64,000 nucleotides of DNA from Saccopteryx bilineata (GCF_036850765.1 NC_089495.1:197416847-197480846), one strand, 5' to 3'; shown: positions 22,041-33,324, counted from the first letter of the stretch. Notes: generated by a model from the letters alone, not told the origin. Numbers and translations: made by a program.

Positions 22041-22060
22041 AGATCATTTCTTAGCCTTTC
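21870..22060 (+). repeat. MIR SINE interrupted by a T run
   Basis: GGATTTGAGGCAAAGCACTAA, TGAGCCTCAGCTCCTCCATC and GGAGCAAATGAGATCATTTC are MIR core and tail. The tail is split at 22008 by a later insertion. Confidence 0.6.
22008..22039 (-). mobile_element. Tail-only retroposon insertion (T32 with target duplication)
   Basis: Thirty-two consecutive T are flanked on both sides by GAGATCATTTC (21997-22007 and 22040-22050). A homopolymer flanked by a direct repeat of the target is what LINE-1-machinery insertion leaves when essentially only the poly(A) tail of the RNA is copied, here in minus orientation. Simple slippage would not duplicate the flank. Confidence 0.75.
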
Positions 22061-22064
22061 ACGA

Positions 22065-23225
22065 GCTCCGAAAACAAGTTCAGTTGGTTTTATTACCAAC
22101 ACAGCCGAGAGAGGAACGTATAATTTTTTCTCCCCCATGAATCATCTAGGACTCTGCAGAGAACACGAGGTTTTTCTCTTGAATGTGCTTCTGAAGGCAT
22201 TTCCATCATCACTGGTCTGGTCCCCAAATCCCACACAGTCCCTTAGAGCGTGAGCTCTTCCCAGGCTGGGATTGCGGCTGAGAGGCAGAGGGTATACTGG
22301 GGGCGGGGGGCAGGGCTGAGCAATGAAGGTGCCCGTGCCAGAGGCGGGACCCCTGTGGAATAAGGTGTCTCCTGCCCCACAGCTGGTGAGGGGCAGAGCC
22401 TGAGAAGGGAGGTCTCGTTGCTCAAAGGAAACAGAGCTGGGGGCTCCCTCCTCAGCCTTGCAGAGGGGAGGCCTCCAGTGAAAGCCCTCAGGAGGAGAGC
22501 TGAGAAGCAGAGTCCACACCCATGAAGGTGAGAACAGGACCCTCGGGATGTGGTCTGCTCCTCTGGCTCAGCCAGCCTCTGGCAGCTGCTCCCTAGTGCC
22601 ATCGCCAGGGAGGGTGTCCCCCGAGAAGGTGGGGTGTTCCTTCTCCTGTCTGCCACTATCTCTGGCACCTCCCTTTGTCCTTGCTCCCCTCATCCCAGCC
22701 ACATGCCCGGCTTAGAGAAGAGACAGCGAAGGCTCACTCTTGCATAAACCATCAGTACCCCCAACAGTCCCACGGCATGGCCCGTCCCCACGCACACAGA
22801 CCTGAAGACTGCCAGCTGACCCACCTTAGACACGGCCTGCTTGGCCCTCAGGGCAGGCTACAAGTGACAGCTCATGCCTGCACCCCAAGTGCAGCCTTCA
22901 ACCAGTGACTGATGGCACTTGGTGGGTAAACACCCCAGCGCCTCCGCCCCCTCAGGAAAAATGCCTGAGCAATGTTGGAAACCCTCCCAGAAGTGTCCTG
23001 AAGAGCTGAGCTCCGGCTGCCTGCAGCAGTAACCTGCTCCGTGTCTTGCCTTTATTGGCTTTTTTCTTCCCTTTTTTTCCAACTCATGCACTGGGGCCTC
23101 CTGGGATCACCGCCCAAACTAATTATTAGCACCCACTTTCTTATCTCAGGGTCCAATCCAGGACATCCTATTATGGCCACCTACTTTGTGCTAAACTCTC
23201 TGCCAGAATAACTAAAAATACAAAG
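22065..23225. other. GC-rich unassigned sequence
   Basis: Overlapping 125- and 141-codon minus-strand frames (22142-22668) are in different phases and have no recognisable domain or splice sites. No transposon was identified. Confidence 0.3.
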
Positions 23226-23229
23226 AAGG

Positions 23230-23760
23230 TAGACACCTTGTAGTGGACCTGTAAGGCCCAGTATGGTCTGGCTCTCACCTCCCTTTATCATCTCACCTCC
23301 AATCTCTCACTCACTCACTCACTCTTCCTCAGCCACCTAAGTGCCTCTGCAGTTCCGCCAACGTGCCAAGCTGTTTCAGCCACAGGCCCTTTGCACATGC
23401 TATTTTCTCTGCTTGGAACACCCTGTCCTATCTTTTGGCCCAAATAAACTTTTCAGCCTTCCAATCTTACCTTAAATTTCACATTTTCAGAGAAATCTTT
23501 TCTAATCACATTACCTAAATAACAAATCCCCATTATCCCACCTTAATATTTTATTAATTTCCTGATTCAACAGAGTTAATCAAAATTGACAATGAGCTTC
23601 CTTGCCAGCTTACTTCTCTAATAATTATCTTCCTTTCTAAACTGGACAGCGGTGATACCCGCCTTCTTTACTCTTATATCACTACTGCTAATCAGAGGAC
23701 CAGGCACAAAGTAGGCACTTGATATATATTTGTTGGATCAATGAACGGATGAAGCTCAGA
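23230..23760 (+). repeat. L2 LINE 3' end
   Basis: Ordered L2 landmarks: TCTCACCTCCAATCTCTCACTC, CAGGCCCTTTGCACATGCTA, TCTCTGCTTGGAACACCCTG, CAGAGAAATCTTTTCTAATC and the terminal GGCACTTGATATATATTTGT with TGGATCAATGAACGGATGAA. One of the better preserved L2 copies here. Confidence 0.8.
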
Positions 23761-23764
23761 GCTG

Positions 23765-24730
23765 GTACTTTGTGTCTTCCATTGTCCCTGCTTATAAACT
23801 CACCTAACTTGGCCTCACCACTCACATGCATGACTGCAGCCATCTTAGGTGGATTACCCTGTGTTTTCCCTGTGCCCCCAAAGAACTGTAAATCAATTCA
23901 TCAGAAGCTGTTTGTTGAGAGGCCAAATGGAAGGAGAAAGATGCCTAACTCAGAAGTCCACAGCCCTGCATCTTCCTTTTGTCTCATTCTATGACCGCAG
24001 AGTTGGAAATGTCTTCTAATGTCTGATTTCATCATCTGTACCGTGAGCAGAGTAATTCTGCCTCAACACCACAAAGCAAATGGTGTGTGTAAAGAGGGCC
24101 TGCAAACTGCAGAGCGCCACACAGAATCGTACTGAATTCCCCTGTGAGGTGCGGTGAAATCCCTTGTTCTCGACATGTCAAATAGCAAAATGTTTCCAGC
24201 CCTGAGTGTTTGCTGACAGTCACTAACGGTTCCCCATGAATTGCATGCTCCCAAGTGCACTTGAGGCAGAAAGCCAGCACAGAAGCTTCCTGAACCAAAT
24301 GGGGCCTGCCAATCAGGAGGCTAATTGCCTACAGCTGGAGTCACTACAACCAGCCGGTGGTGGGTTGTTTCAGGACGCTGGACAGCTCCTGAGTCCAGGA
24401 CACCATCTAGGGAGGCCCCTTCCTCCACAGGATGAGACCCAGGGGGAGCTCTACTTGATGGGTTCCGTCAGTGGAAGGTCATTAGAGGGAGGGCAGGGGT
24501 AGCAGAGATGGTAGTTGGCCTTGGTTTTCTACGCAGTGAATCCAGAAAAGGCCAAGGTTTGAGAGTGAAGCAGAAAGGGTGGGAGATCTGACCAGGTACT
24601 TGAATCTTAAATCTGTCAACTTCTCACTCACCTGAGAGGTGAATTCTAGGATACAGGAACACGTGGATTGCTGTCAGGGAAGATTTAAACGACCTCCTGA
24701 TGGTAGGATCCATAGGGTTCTCTTTAAGAA
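23765..24730. other. Unassigned sequence
   Basis: Frames up to 91 codons without domains. No transposon was identified. Confidence 0.3.
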
Positions 24731-24734
24731 TCAG

Positions 24735-24895
24735 GCCCCGGAGGAAAAGCACAGCCTTTGGTAACCAATAACACTGGTGTGGAATCTCACCTTCATGTCT
24801 TACTGGCTGTGTAACTGGGGAATTTTTTTTCAACCTCTCTGAACTCAGATTCTCCATCTACACACCGAAGGTAATAATATTTGTATTACTGAATC
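24735..24895 (+). repeat. MIR SINE fragment
   Basis: GTCTTACTGGCTGTGTAACTG, TTCAACCTCTCTGAACTCAG and TCTCCATCTACACACCGAAG followed by GGTAATAATATTTG match MIR core and tail. Confidence 0.65.
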
Positions 24896-24939
24896 GTCCT
24901 CAATTCAACATTTTTTCTTGCATTTATACCCTGACCGTT

Positions 24940-25290
24940 TCCTCATCACAAGTTGAGTGTACTTCCCTGTCTTTTGCTTTCATATTGGTCAGGTGATTTG
25001 GGGGCCAATAATGGACCCATCACCATTGGTAGAAGTGCCATCACTACGGAATGAACATATTCTATCTAGCTGGCTGGTAACAGGAGGAGAATAAATATAT
25101 GTGGACCAGAGCTACACCAGCCAGCCCCACAGACTTGCCATGAGAAGTAAAGCTATCTCAGCCAAGTTCAGCTTGAATGAGTCAAGCACCGGCCAACCCA
25201 CAGATATGTAAGGGCTAATAAACTACTGTTTGAAAAACTACTGTTTTAAGACACTGATTTGTTACACAGCAATAGCTAACAGTTACAATG
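24940..25290 (+). repeat. MaLR-like LTR relic
   Basis: The 3' part has AGCACCGGCCAACCCACAGA, GGGCTAATAAACTACTGTTT and GTTACACAGCAATAGCTAAC, the typical end of this old LTR class. The word AAACTACTGTTT is locally duplicated at 25218 and 25234. No viral coding content. Confidence 0.5.
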
Positions 25291-25399
25291 GCCAATAATA
25301 CCTACCTCTCTAGTTTGTCCAACATATTGTCTTAGACAATATATGTAAGCTTCTAGGACAATGACTGACACAATGAGAAGCCCAGTGAATGCAGGCTCT

Positions 25400-25900
25400 G
25401 TCTCCCTCTCCTCTTAATGTGAAGTCTGTCTGGTGGCCGCTGCTGACGTCTACGTTATCCGGATTATTCCTGCCTCTGCCTGGGAGACAGTCCCAACGGC
25501 TTTACGGAGAAGAATGTTTTCCTTCCCTATCTCATTTGCGTGGTGCCAATTAAATCAAATGTATGGAATTTACTCTGGCTGGTAATTACCTTGGGAAATT
25601 TATTTCAGACTGTTGAAAGAAGCAACTTTATCCTCCTTCTCTCCCTCCCCAAATACGCTGGCTTTTTGGGCAGAATTATGACTGTAAAGTCTCGGTTGCA
25701 AGGGAAAGAAGCTATTGCATTATTTATCTCTTTGTATTTGTATTTATCAAGACAGGTGAAGAATCCTGGGCTATTCAAATTTCTTATTAGAGTGGAGAAA
25801 AGTGTCAGGGATGTGGTCCCTCCGGCTGTTATAACTTCACTATGACCAAGTTCAAACTGAAGTTAATTATATCACTAAGCCCTGAGTGATCCCTACAAGG
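25400..25900. other. Repeat-free block, possible conserved non-coding element
   Basis: No transposon signature. It is rich in AT words (GTGCCAATTAAATCAAATG, GGTAATTACCTTGGGAAATT, TTATTTATCTCTTTGTATTT) that resemble homeodomain and forkhead-type sites. A 101-codon frame (25540-25845) has no domain. Inference only. Confidence 0.25.
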
Positions 25901-25964
25901 CTACATGGCTCATTAGTTTATTTTTTATGTATTTATTCTTTCATTTTCTCTGCTATAGGAGACA

Positions 25965-26210
25965 GTAGTAACACACATGAGCTCTGGAGGTTGATTGCCT
26001 GGATTCAAAACCTGTCTCTGCCAATTGCCGAGTGTTTGATGTTGGGTTAGGTACTTAATCCCTGTGCAACTCGGTTTCCTTGTCTATAAAATGAGCGTAA
26101 TAATAGCGGTCACCTCACACAGTTACAAAATCCAAATGAGATCGGGCACATAAAGGTGTACAGTGTTCAACACAGCACCAGGCTCAATAAACACTGACTC
26201 CATGTTTCCT
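25965..26210 (+). repeat. MIR SINE, near full length
   Basis: It has the head-to-tail MIR order: GACAGTAGTAACACACATGAG, TGCCTGGATTCAAAACCTG, TGTGCAACTCGGTTTCCTTG, CTATAAAATGAGCGTAATAA, CAGCACCAGGCTCAATAAAC. Confidence 0.8.
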
Positions 26211-26430
26211 GAGGACTTCCAGTGGGCTCTGCTCTGGCCCCGGGGACACAGGAAGGAGCAAGATAATGCCCACGCCTAGGAGAGGCACAGTCCTGTCACA
26301 GGCACAGAAAAGTGAACCAGGCTAAGGACAGAGCACTGTGGGGGCAAAGAGAGACCACCCAACCCAGCTTGGGGAGTGAGAAGTCAGGAGGGCTCCTTGG
26401 AAAAAGTGACACTTAAGGTGAGTTCTGCAA
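26211..26430 (-). repeat. L2 LINE relic, antisense
   Basis: CCCCGGGGACACAGGAAGGAG, AGGAGGGCTCCTTGGAAAAAG and TTAAGGTGAGTTCTGCAAGA are antisense L2 words. Confidence 0.45.
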
Positions 26431-26599
26431 GATGACCTGGTTTTTAGGTTTATTTTGGGTTTTTTTTATTGGTCCTGACCCCTGCCCAGGATCCCACAAG
26501 TCCCTAGAGCCCCGTGTGCTCCCACGGGTCCCCGGTGGCATGAGAGAAGCACAGGAGGACCTAGAGAGAAAGACAATTAACTCCCATTCACTAAACCCT

Positions 26600-26810
26600 G
26601 AAGACGAGTCACGCATTTTCACTTAACTGTTCTTACTGGATCCTCGCAAACCTGCAGAGTAGCTTTATCGATTTCGTTCCACACATGAGGAAATCGAGCC
26701 CCAGAGAGGCTGACTTACCCAGAATCAGAAAGCAAACAGACGGCTGACCGAGGGTTCAAGCCCAAATTTCTCAACTCCGGACGAGTTCTGCCTTTGTTGT
26801 GCTCCGGAGA
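26600..26810 (-). repeat. MIR SINE, antisense
   Basis: ATTTTCACTTAACTGTTCTT, CACACATGAGGAAATCGAGC, CCCAGAGAGGCTGACTTACC and GAGGGTTCAAGCCCAAATTT lie in antisense MIR order. Confidence 0.65.
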
Positions 26811-27402
26811 ACATTCTGAAAGGAAAAGAGAACCAGTTACTGCAGCTAAAGAAGGAGAAGCCCTATCTCCCCATGCATATACTCCTGATATTCTCCACAA
26901 TGCAGTTAATATATAATCATCAGATCAATCAACATCCCAAATCAGAATTAAAACTTTAACATTCCCAGAGGTTATAGCAACTCTTTTTATCAAAGCTTGC
27001 TGATTCCCTCACCCCTCAGAAAGAAAACCTTCTGGAAGCCCATACAGAATTTAGGGCTGCTATTGATGGGGTTGTAACTATATACTTTGTCACTCCAAGA
27101 GGATGAAAATGTGAACTCTTGTTTTCCTCTGCCTTTGAATTCAGAACAGAAAACACAAACCACAAGAAAAACAGCAAGGGTGGAAATGTATTGGTTCTTA
27201 AATTTTATGACATGTTACGGTAGAGGAAAGGGAAGAAGTTACACAGGAAGGAAAGTGTGCAGAGCAAAAAAAACCCACAAAACAAAAAACAAAAAGTGAA
27301 GAAGAGGCTGAGAGAGGAGAGAAGAAACAGACAGGTAGGCTGGCCCTAAAACAACAACAACAACAAAGAGAGACCCAGAAGGGAAAGAGACAAATGCAAG
27401 AG
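26811..27402. other. Unassigned sequence
   Basis: AT-rich, no transposon ends. (CAA)n-like text lies near 27350-27365. No gene. Confidence 0.3.
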
Positions 27403-27420
27403 AAAAAAAGTGGGAGGGGG

Positions 27421-27794
27421 GGCCCCGGCTGGTTGGCTCAGTGACAGAGTGTCGGCCTGGCGTGCAGGAGTCCTGGGTTCGATTCCCGGCCAGGGCACAC
27501 AGGAGAAGCGCCCATCTGCTTCTCCACCCCTCCCCCTCTCCTTCCTCTCTGTCTCCCTCTTCCCCTCCCGCAGCCAAGGCTCCATTGGAGCAAAGTTTGC
27601 CTGGGCACTGAGGATGGCTCTGTGGCCTCTGCCTCAGGCGCTGGAGTGGCTCTGATTGCGGCAGAGCGATGCCCCAGATGGGCAGAGCATCGCCCCCTGG
27701 TGGGCATGCCGGGTGGATCCCGGTCAGGCGCATGCGGGAGTCTGTCTGACTGTCTCTCCGTTTCCAACTTAAGCAAAATACAAAAAATTTAAAA
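27421..27794 (+). mobile_element. Rhin-1 type SINE, copy 3
   Basis: Complete copy. Box A is TTGGCTCAGTGACAGAGTG and box B GGTTCGATTCCC. Target duplications, AAAAAAAGTGGGAGG followed by 6-7 G, lie at 27403-27420 and 27795-27813. The body carries GATGCCCCAGATGGGCAGAGC, a different variant from copies 1 and 2, plus one CTCF-like word at 27691-27705. The long antisense frame across it (27239-27997) is a repeat artefact. Confidence 0.9.
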
Positions 27795-27814
27795 AAAAAA
27801 AGTGGGAGGGGGGA

Positions 27815-28895
27815 CAGAAGGGCAGGAAGGTGAGGAGAGAGAAAGAGGGAGACAGAGCACTCTAGACGAGGAGAGAGAGGCTCAGCAAGTTGTGATCCAA
27901 GTTCAAGTGTGGAGTTGCACTTAGCCGTGGCTTTCAAAATGCTTTCACCTGTTTCCTCCTCCCTCCCCCCTCTTCTTTTTGACATATCGACCACCAAGTA
28001 GTGTTATTTATTACAGTTCTTTACCCTTCTGTTCTTTAAAGGACCTCTACACAGCAGTACATCTTACCGGTAAGAAAATTATTCTCGGGAGGAATGTAAA
28101 TACACCCTGAAAACTGGGTGACATAAAATATAGGGCCAGAGTTTCCCCCGTTTGCTAATTTGGGGTGCAATTAGAAAATCGTTTCCCTGCATATTCGAGA
28201 CACTTCCAGGAAGACCCAGTCGATGACCCATTTCCCCGGAGGCCCTTTTAAGCTCTAGGACATTGCAAACAACCTCAACAACATCAGTTCTAAGGTCAAA
28301 AAGAGACGGAAGGAAAGCAGAGCAGAAATCGATTGATTTTTCTGAAATCCAGCAGGTGAACGGCTGATAGAACCGCAGTTCTCCTCCTGAGCTCGGCTCC
28401 TGCAGCCCTCTATGAAATATAAGCAGAAGCAACTGCTGGAGACCAGAGAAGATAAATAAATCGGGTCTGACACCTCAGACTGTGGTCCCAGGCGGGGCTC
28501 AACTGGTCAGAACCAGTTCTGTAGCCTTCAGACTTAAAGGGCCAGAGTGCAAAAGCTTCAGAGAAGTATTCTTGTCCTTCCAAGTCACTCTGACTCCTCC
28601 CCCCACCCCCCACCCTCCACCCCCGCCCCAGGCTCTGAGGCTATCAATCTAGGCCAGCCTGAGTCGCTAAGAAGACAGGGTCAGAAGTGGCAAAGGCCTG
28701 CAATGGTCCTTAGAGCCCAGAGACCCTCCAGGACCTGGGTAAGGAGAGCCTAAGGTGTGTGTCCACAGCTCCCACTAGGAAGCCCAGGACCACCAACAGT
28801 GAGGGTGTGGTCAAAGCTGAGCGGACCCTTAGATTACGCCCCTTCATTCCCTTACCAAAACAAACAAATCGAACAAGCAATATACATATTAAAGA
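27815..28895. other. Unassigned sequence
   Basis: A C-rich tract lies at 28599-28628. No gene or transposon is recognised. Frames up to 117 codons lack domains. Confidence 0.3.
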
Positions 28896-28899
28896 AGGA

Positions 28900-29360
28900 T
28901 ATAAAAATGGAAGTTATGCCAAAATACATAAAATAAAAAGTGGAAGTCCCCCATTATCCACGACTCCCATGCTTCTCCCTGGAAGTGACTATTAGTGAAA
29001 GTCTAGAAAAAATGCCTTCTAGACATTTTTTTTAGTGCATTTGCCAGTATGTCTGTATATATATGAAAAGCTTCAGAATAATTTTATATAGGTAAATAGG
29101 ACCATGCTAGATACACAATTCCGTCACTTGTTCTTGGTATTCACCAACGCATCTTTCCACATGTTCTCATATTCTCCCATTAGTACATAGAGTTCCCCTT
29201 CATTATCCTCATTGGCTACAATAGTTTCATAGATCATTAGATGCTATCCAATTTTTTTGCTATGACAAGCAATGTTGCAATAAACAGGCCTAGTTTATAC
29301 ATCTCTGCACTGCACTTCGGTATGTCTGCAGGAAAAAGCAGATATCTTGAAGGGGAATTG
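28900..29360 (-). repeat. Old LINE-1-like relic, antisense
   Basis: TTGCTATGACAAGCAATGTTGC, AATAAACAGGCCTAGTTTATAC and GGGGAATTGCTGAGGCAATC are familiar words of old antisense L1 3' regions. Upstream text is weaker. Family not assigned. Confidence 0.4.
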
Positions 29361-29364
29361 CTGA

Positions 29365-29460
29365 GGCAATCTTCCATATAGGGAAACAGAGGCCCAGAGA
29401 GGGGAACGGTTTCTCAAGTTTACATAAAACATTAGCAGCAGAACTGAGAGGAGACATTAG
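29365..29460 (-). repeat. MIR SINE fragment, antisense
   Basis: GGGAAACAGAGGCCCAGAGAG and TTAGCAGCAGAACTGAGAGG are antisense MIR words. Confidence 0.45.
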
Positions 29461-29694
29461 GGCCCGCCGTGCCAGTCCAGGCTCCCCTGCGATGTCATCC
29501 GCATTGGGACTGGGAACTTAGAGGTGCCCAATCCACTCCCAAAGGCTGCGGGATTTCAGACGCCGCGCAGAGCAGACAGGAACAAACGTTCAAAGGCAAA
29601 GGAGAGTGTGGCAATCCCAGCATCGAAGGAAAGGGCGGAGTGGTCAGAAGGACAGAGGGACAGAGGGTGGAAGGAGTTCTGAGCTTATAATTTA

Positions 29695-29860
29695 AATCCT
29701 TCAGCTCCCATCCTGGGCCCTCCCCCTACCTGTGTCCTGTCATATGACTCAGCCTCTGTTTCCTCCACCGAAAAGCAGACATCACTCCCGCCTCCCAGGT
29801 TGCTCGTGAGTGCTGAGCAAAGTAGTCTACTGACTCCGTGACAACAGTTTGCCCGGCTTG
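29695..29860 (+). repeat. MIR SINE fragment
   Basis: ATGACTCAGCCTCTGTTTCC, TCCACCGAAAAGCAGACATC and CAGGTTGCTCGTGAGTGCTG follow MIR core order. Confidence 0.5.
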
Positions 29861-29864
29861 AGCC

Positions 29865-30090
29865 CTCGCTAATGTGCCAAGCACTCTGCTGAGTTCTTTG
29901 CCTGAATCCTGTTATTTGACCCTCACAACAATTCTAGGGGTCAGTCCATTTTTGTCCCCATTTAACAGGTGAGAACACTGAAGCAGAGAGAGAGAGTCAG
30001 TCCTTGCCCAAGGTCCGCCAGCTAGCAAATGATAGGCCCAGGAGCTGACAACAGGCAGCCTGGCTCCAGAGCTCAAACTCCTGGCCCTCA
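29865..30090 (-). repeat. MIR SINE, antisense
   Basis: ATGTGCCAAGCACTCTGCTG, CATTTAACAGGTGAGAACAC, TCCTTGCCCAAGGTCCGCCA and GCTAGCAAATGATAGGCCC are in antisense MIR order. Confidence 0.65.
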
Positions 30091-30105
30091 GAAAGGCACG
30101 TGAAG

Positions 30106-30286
30106 CCCTGGCCGGGTAGCTCAGTTGGTTAGAACACCATCCTCATAGGCCTAGGTTGCGAGTTCAATCCCCACTCAAGGCACATACAAGAATCAACTTA
30201 ATGAATGCATAAATAAGTGGAACAAATAGATGTTTCTCTCACCCTCTCAAATTAATCAATCAATTAATAAAAATTTTTTAAGAGAA
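30106..30286 (+). mobile_element. VES-type bat SINE
   Basis: tRNA-like head with CCCTGGCCGGGTAGCTCAGT (box A) and GCGAGTTCAATCCCCAC (box B), then the VES-type short body GAATCAACTTAATGAATGC and tail ending in AATTAATAAAAATTTTTTAA. Imperfect target duplications lie at 30090-30105 and 30287-30302 (both start AGAAAGGC and end GAAG). VES SINEs are known only from bats, which supports the host call. Confidence 0.8.
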
Positions 30287-30302
30287 AGAAAGGCCCACGA
30301 AG

Positions 30303-30925
30303 CTTGTGCATGCCCCAACATGGGCACGAAGTCCCCCAGACAGGGCAGGACACGGCTCTGAAGGCATGAGGCCCCAGAGCAGGGACCAAGCCAAACAAGC
30401 CCCAGCTGGAAGGCACGAGACCCCAACCCCTGCCGAGTGCTGATGCTCAGCCTCTGGGCCTCTGCAGCCCGGCCCCGCGGCCATGGGCCTCTCACCGCTG
30501 CTGGTCTTCATTGTCACTAACCTGCCACGCTGGGGCCGCCAGTACCTGGGGCTGGCAGGGCCCTAATGGAAGCACACTGGCCATAATTGCCTCCATCCAT
30601 CACCCCGGACCATGGAAGGGGATGGAGTCTGGCTGGAGATTTAAACAAGTTGTTTCTCTGCAGGGAAGTCACGCCGCCTGCTTGCTGGGAGTTTGAACAG
30701 GCCGTGTGGACCAAAGGGCCAGGCAGGCTTCTGGTCACAGAAGAAGGGGAGAGAGAAGGATGGAGTGGAGGAGGGAGAGAAGCAGCAGAGGGAGAGAGAG
30801 AAAAAGATGAGGAAAACAGGCACAGAAAGACAGGGAGGTTGATGGAAGAGAAAGGCGATGTGCCAGGAAGATGTTTCTCAAACTGAACTCTCTGAACCCC
30901 TTTGGGGATAGAGAGATACAGATAG
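30303..30925. other. Unassigned sequence
   Basis: A purine-rich GGGAGAGA-type stretch lies at 30745-30830. Frames here are low-complexity. No gene. Confidence 0.3.
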
Positions 30926-30927
30926 GA

Positions 30928-30968
<41 letters not shown>
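30928..30968. repeat. Compound (TG)n(GA)n microsatellite
   Basis: About 15 nt of GT repeat runs directly into about 26 nt of GA repeat. Confidence 0.95.
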
Positions 30969-31348
30969 TGCATGTTTGTATATCTATGTTTTCATTTTGA
31001 TGATACCTTAAAAAGTAAATGTGATCAAATTCAGGATTTTTCAGCCAATTCTTGATCAGAGTACTGCCATCCAATTGAACTGCCCAACCTCCCCCTCCCC
31101 CACCTCCACCCCTATGAAATAAAGGGTAACAACACTTCCTTTCCAGGTGAATATGATAACTGAGACAGATCACGTCAATAAAGTGCAGGATACACGCTCA
31201 TTAAACAGTAGCCATTCTTGCTCTTTGTGTTCACAAGACGTTAATACAGAGTGGGTATCTGTGCAGGCTTGGGAAAGTGGATTTAGAGGAAGTGACATCT
31301 GAACTGGGCTCTGAAGGATGCAGAGAAGTTCGCTGGCCAACAAGGACG

Positions 31349-31562
31349 GAGTCAGCCTGCTGAGGCGAAGGGGAGTGGCCCCCGAAACAGGAGTCAGCCT
31401 GCTGAGGCGAAGGGGAGTGGCCCCCGAAACAGGAGTCAGCCTGCTGAAGCGAAGGGGAGTGGCCCCCGAAACAGGAGTCAGCCTGCTGAGGCGAAGGGGA
31501 GTGGCCCCCGAAACAGGAGTCAGCCTGCTGAGGCGAAGGGGCGTGGCCCCCGAAACAGGAGC
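31349..31562. repeat. 42-bp minisatellite, five tandem copies
   Basis: Units start at 31349, 31391, 31433, 31475 and 31517, each beginning GAGTCAGCCTGCTGA and ending GGCCCCCGAAACAG. They differ by very few substitutions (an AAG variant in copy 3, GCG in copy 5). Because 42 is a multiple of 3, both strands stay open: 31318-31707 plus strand (14-residue repeat with core GVSLLRRRGVAPET) and 31231-31629 minus strand (core CFGGHSPSPQQADS). I read these frames as by-products of the repeat. Near-identity of units suggests recent expansion and likely length polymorphism. Confidence 0.95.
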
Positions 31563-31564
31563 AG

Positions 31565-32635
31565 CCAGGTGTGCTAGGAAGTGGCCGGATCGCTGGGAGG
31601 AAGTGGAGGTTGGAGGGACAAGAGGCCAAGGAGGTTGGCGGATACCTGAGCCAGGAGCTCCGCCTTTGCTCCCAGGCCCAGAAGCTTCTCGAAGCTCACT
31701 ACACTAGCAGGTAGGCAGATTTCCGTGACAGATGGAAAGAGAGGCCTTCTGGGAGGGGTAGTAGTATTTTGGAAGTTTCTGTCACTGGAGACAGGAGCGA
31801 AGTTGTACACTTTTTATTTTACCCAGAATGCATGGGCCTCCTCCCTCCCTAGCCCCACGCCACCCCTGCCCACACATGTGCGCGGCCACGGAAGTCTGAT
31901 GACATAGCCACTTAGGCTATATTTCCTGTATGTAGAGACCCAGAGGCTTGGCTGCGCAGCTTGTAGAAACAAATGTGAGAAGACACTGCTGTATTTCACT
32001 GAAACCCACGTTTTTCTCTTCTTCCTGAGGCTACAGCTAGATTGCATTTCTCAGCTCCCCTTGGGAGGAAGTGTAGGCGTGTGTGGGAGACGCTATCCTT
32101 GCTCAGACCAGCCCCCGTGGAGTCCAGGTGCTATTTCTGCATGCCCGACCTCCTCCTGTTTTGGAGAGCTCGGATTCCAAGGGTTTGCCCTGCAACTTTC
32201 TCTTTTGAGCTTGACCTTGGCTAAGGGAGCCCTGCCCTTGCTGAGAGCCAGAAATGGCCAGGTCTTCACGTGCCCCTGGGCGGTCTTCTGTGTTTGAAAG
32301 CCCAGGGCCCTTGTTGAGGTGAGACCTCCTCTGAGTTGCAATTTACGCTCCAGGGCTCCCCTCAGGGTGACTCCAAGTCTGGGGACTCTGTCTGAAATGA
32401 CCCCCACGCTGGCCCTCTTCCCCTTCCCAGCCCGGCCTGCTTCTTCACTGCTTTCTCTTGGGAGAGCCTCCGAAATAAGTCACCGGCACATCAGTCCTTG
32501 TCTCAGGACCTGCTTCTGGGCAGCCCCGCCCCCGACACCACGTGACTGAGTCCCTGCCAGCCACTTTCTGACCTCGCATGCACAGCAGCCCGCCTTCGTG
32601 CCCCTTTCCTCCGGGCAAATGGGAATAGAAACGAC
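31565..32635. other. Unassigned sequence
   Basis: No gene is supported. Frames of 60-104 codons in several phases have no domains. No transposon ends were recognised. Confidence 0.3.
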
Positions 32636-32639
32636 CCAG

Positions 32640-33170
32640 CGGGTCACCTCGGAAGACACTTATTAATGATGGCAGAACCTCCAGCAGCCTGGAGCCTGAA
32701 TTACCGCATGGGAGAGAGAGGTGCCGACCACGAACACCGCGCTGGGCGGCGCAGGGAGACAGGAAGAAGGTTTACCACATAAGCTGCTGGGACATTTGTA
32801 TTGATTTGTAATGGCAGCCAGTGTCCCCACACTAGAATGGAAAGTGATTTTATTCTAGCCCTCAGTGCAGTCTAGCCCAGATGAAAGGCGAGAGCTGAGG
32901 AAACCGTTTGCACCCCTAGGTGGGGTCCTCAGGGAGCCCCTGCAAACCCCGCATGCGCGGCAGGGCCACCTGCTGCAAGATGACATAATTTAAGGTCTCT
33001 TTCATCGGAACCAGTGTTCCCAGGGGACAGCTCTGCATAAACACTCAGGGACCTTGGATTCTGCTTAAAGCGGGTCCTTCCCAGGGTAATTCACACAGTG
33101 CCCATATGACAAGGACAAAAATGTGTCATGAATACACAATTATTCACAACTGTCCGTTCTTCCTCTGGAT
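32640..33170. other. Repeat-free block, possible conserved non-coding element
   Basis: AT-rich words (CTTATTAATGATGGCAG, CATTTGTATTGATTTGTAATG, GATGACATAATTTAAGGTC) mix with CpG-containing segments. There are no transposon signatures and no coding frame. Inference from texture only. Confidence 0.2.
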
Positions 33171-33292
33171 TCCAAGGGAAGGGCATCCTTGCTTTCTGAG
33201 AAGAGCTCTAGGATCAACTTTGCTGAAGACAATCTGATCATTGGCCAGCGAGAGAAAAAAGTAATACAAGTCAGAGAGGGTAAAACAATACA

Positions 33293-33320
33293 CAGAGAGA
33301 GAGAGAGAGTGTGTGTGTGT
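33293..33320. repeat. Compound (GA)n(GT)n microsatellite
   Basis: Short GA repeat continuing into GT repeat. Confidence 0.85.
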
Positions 33321-33324
33321 TTGG

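Noticed and set aside
25321..25346. Short palindrome ATATTGTC-TTA-GACAATAT
   Set aside because: Eight-base arms are expected by chance at this scale; no element context.
27239..27997. 252-codon minus-strand ORF, and similar 110-246-codon ORFs at 6676-7312, 18389-19029, 38803-39334 and 50418-51158
   Set aside because: All run through Rhin-1 SINE copies and repeat the same peptide phrases (for example FSCVPWPGIEPG). They are frames of the SINE, not host genes.
31349..31562. CRISPR-like regular array
   Set aside because: Units are contiguous with no unique spacers and the genome is mammalian; it is a minisatellite. The same holds for 43068-43237.
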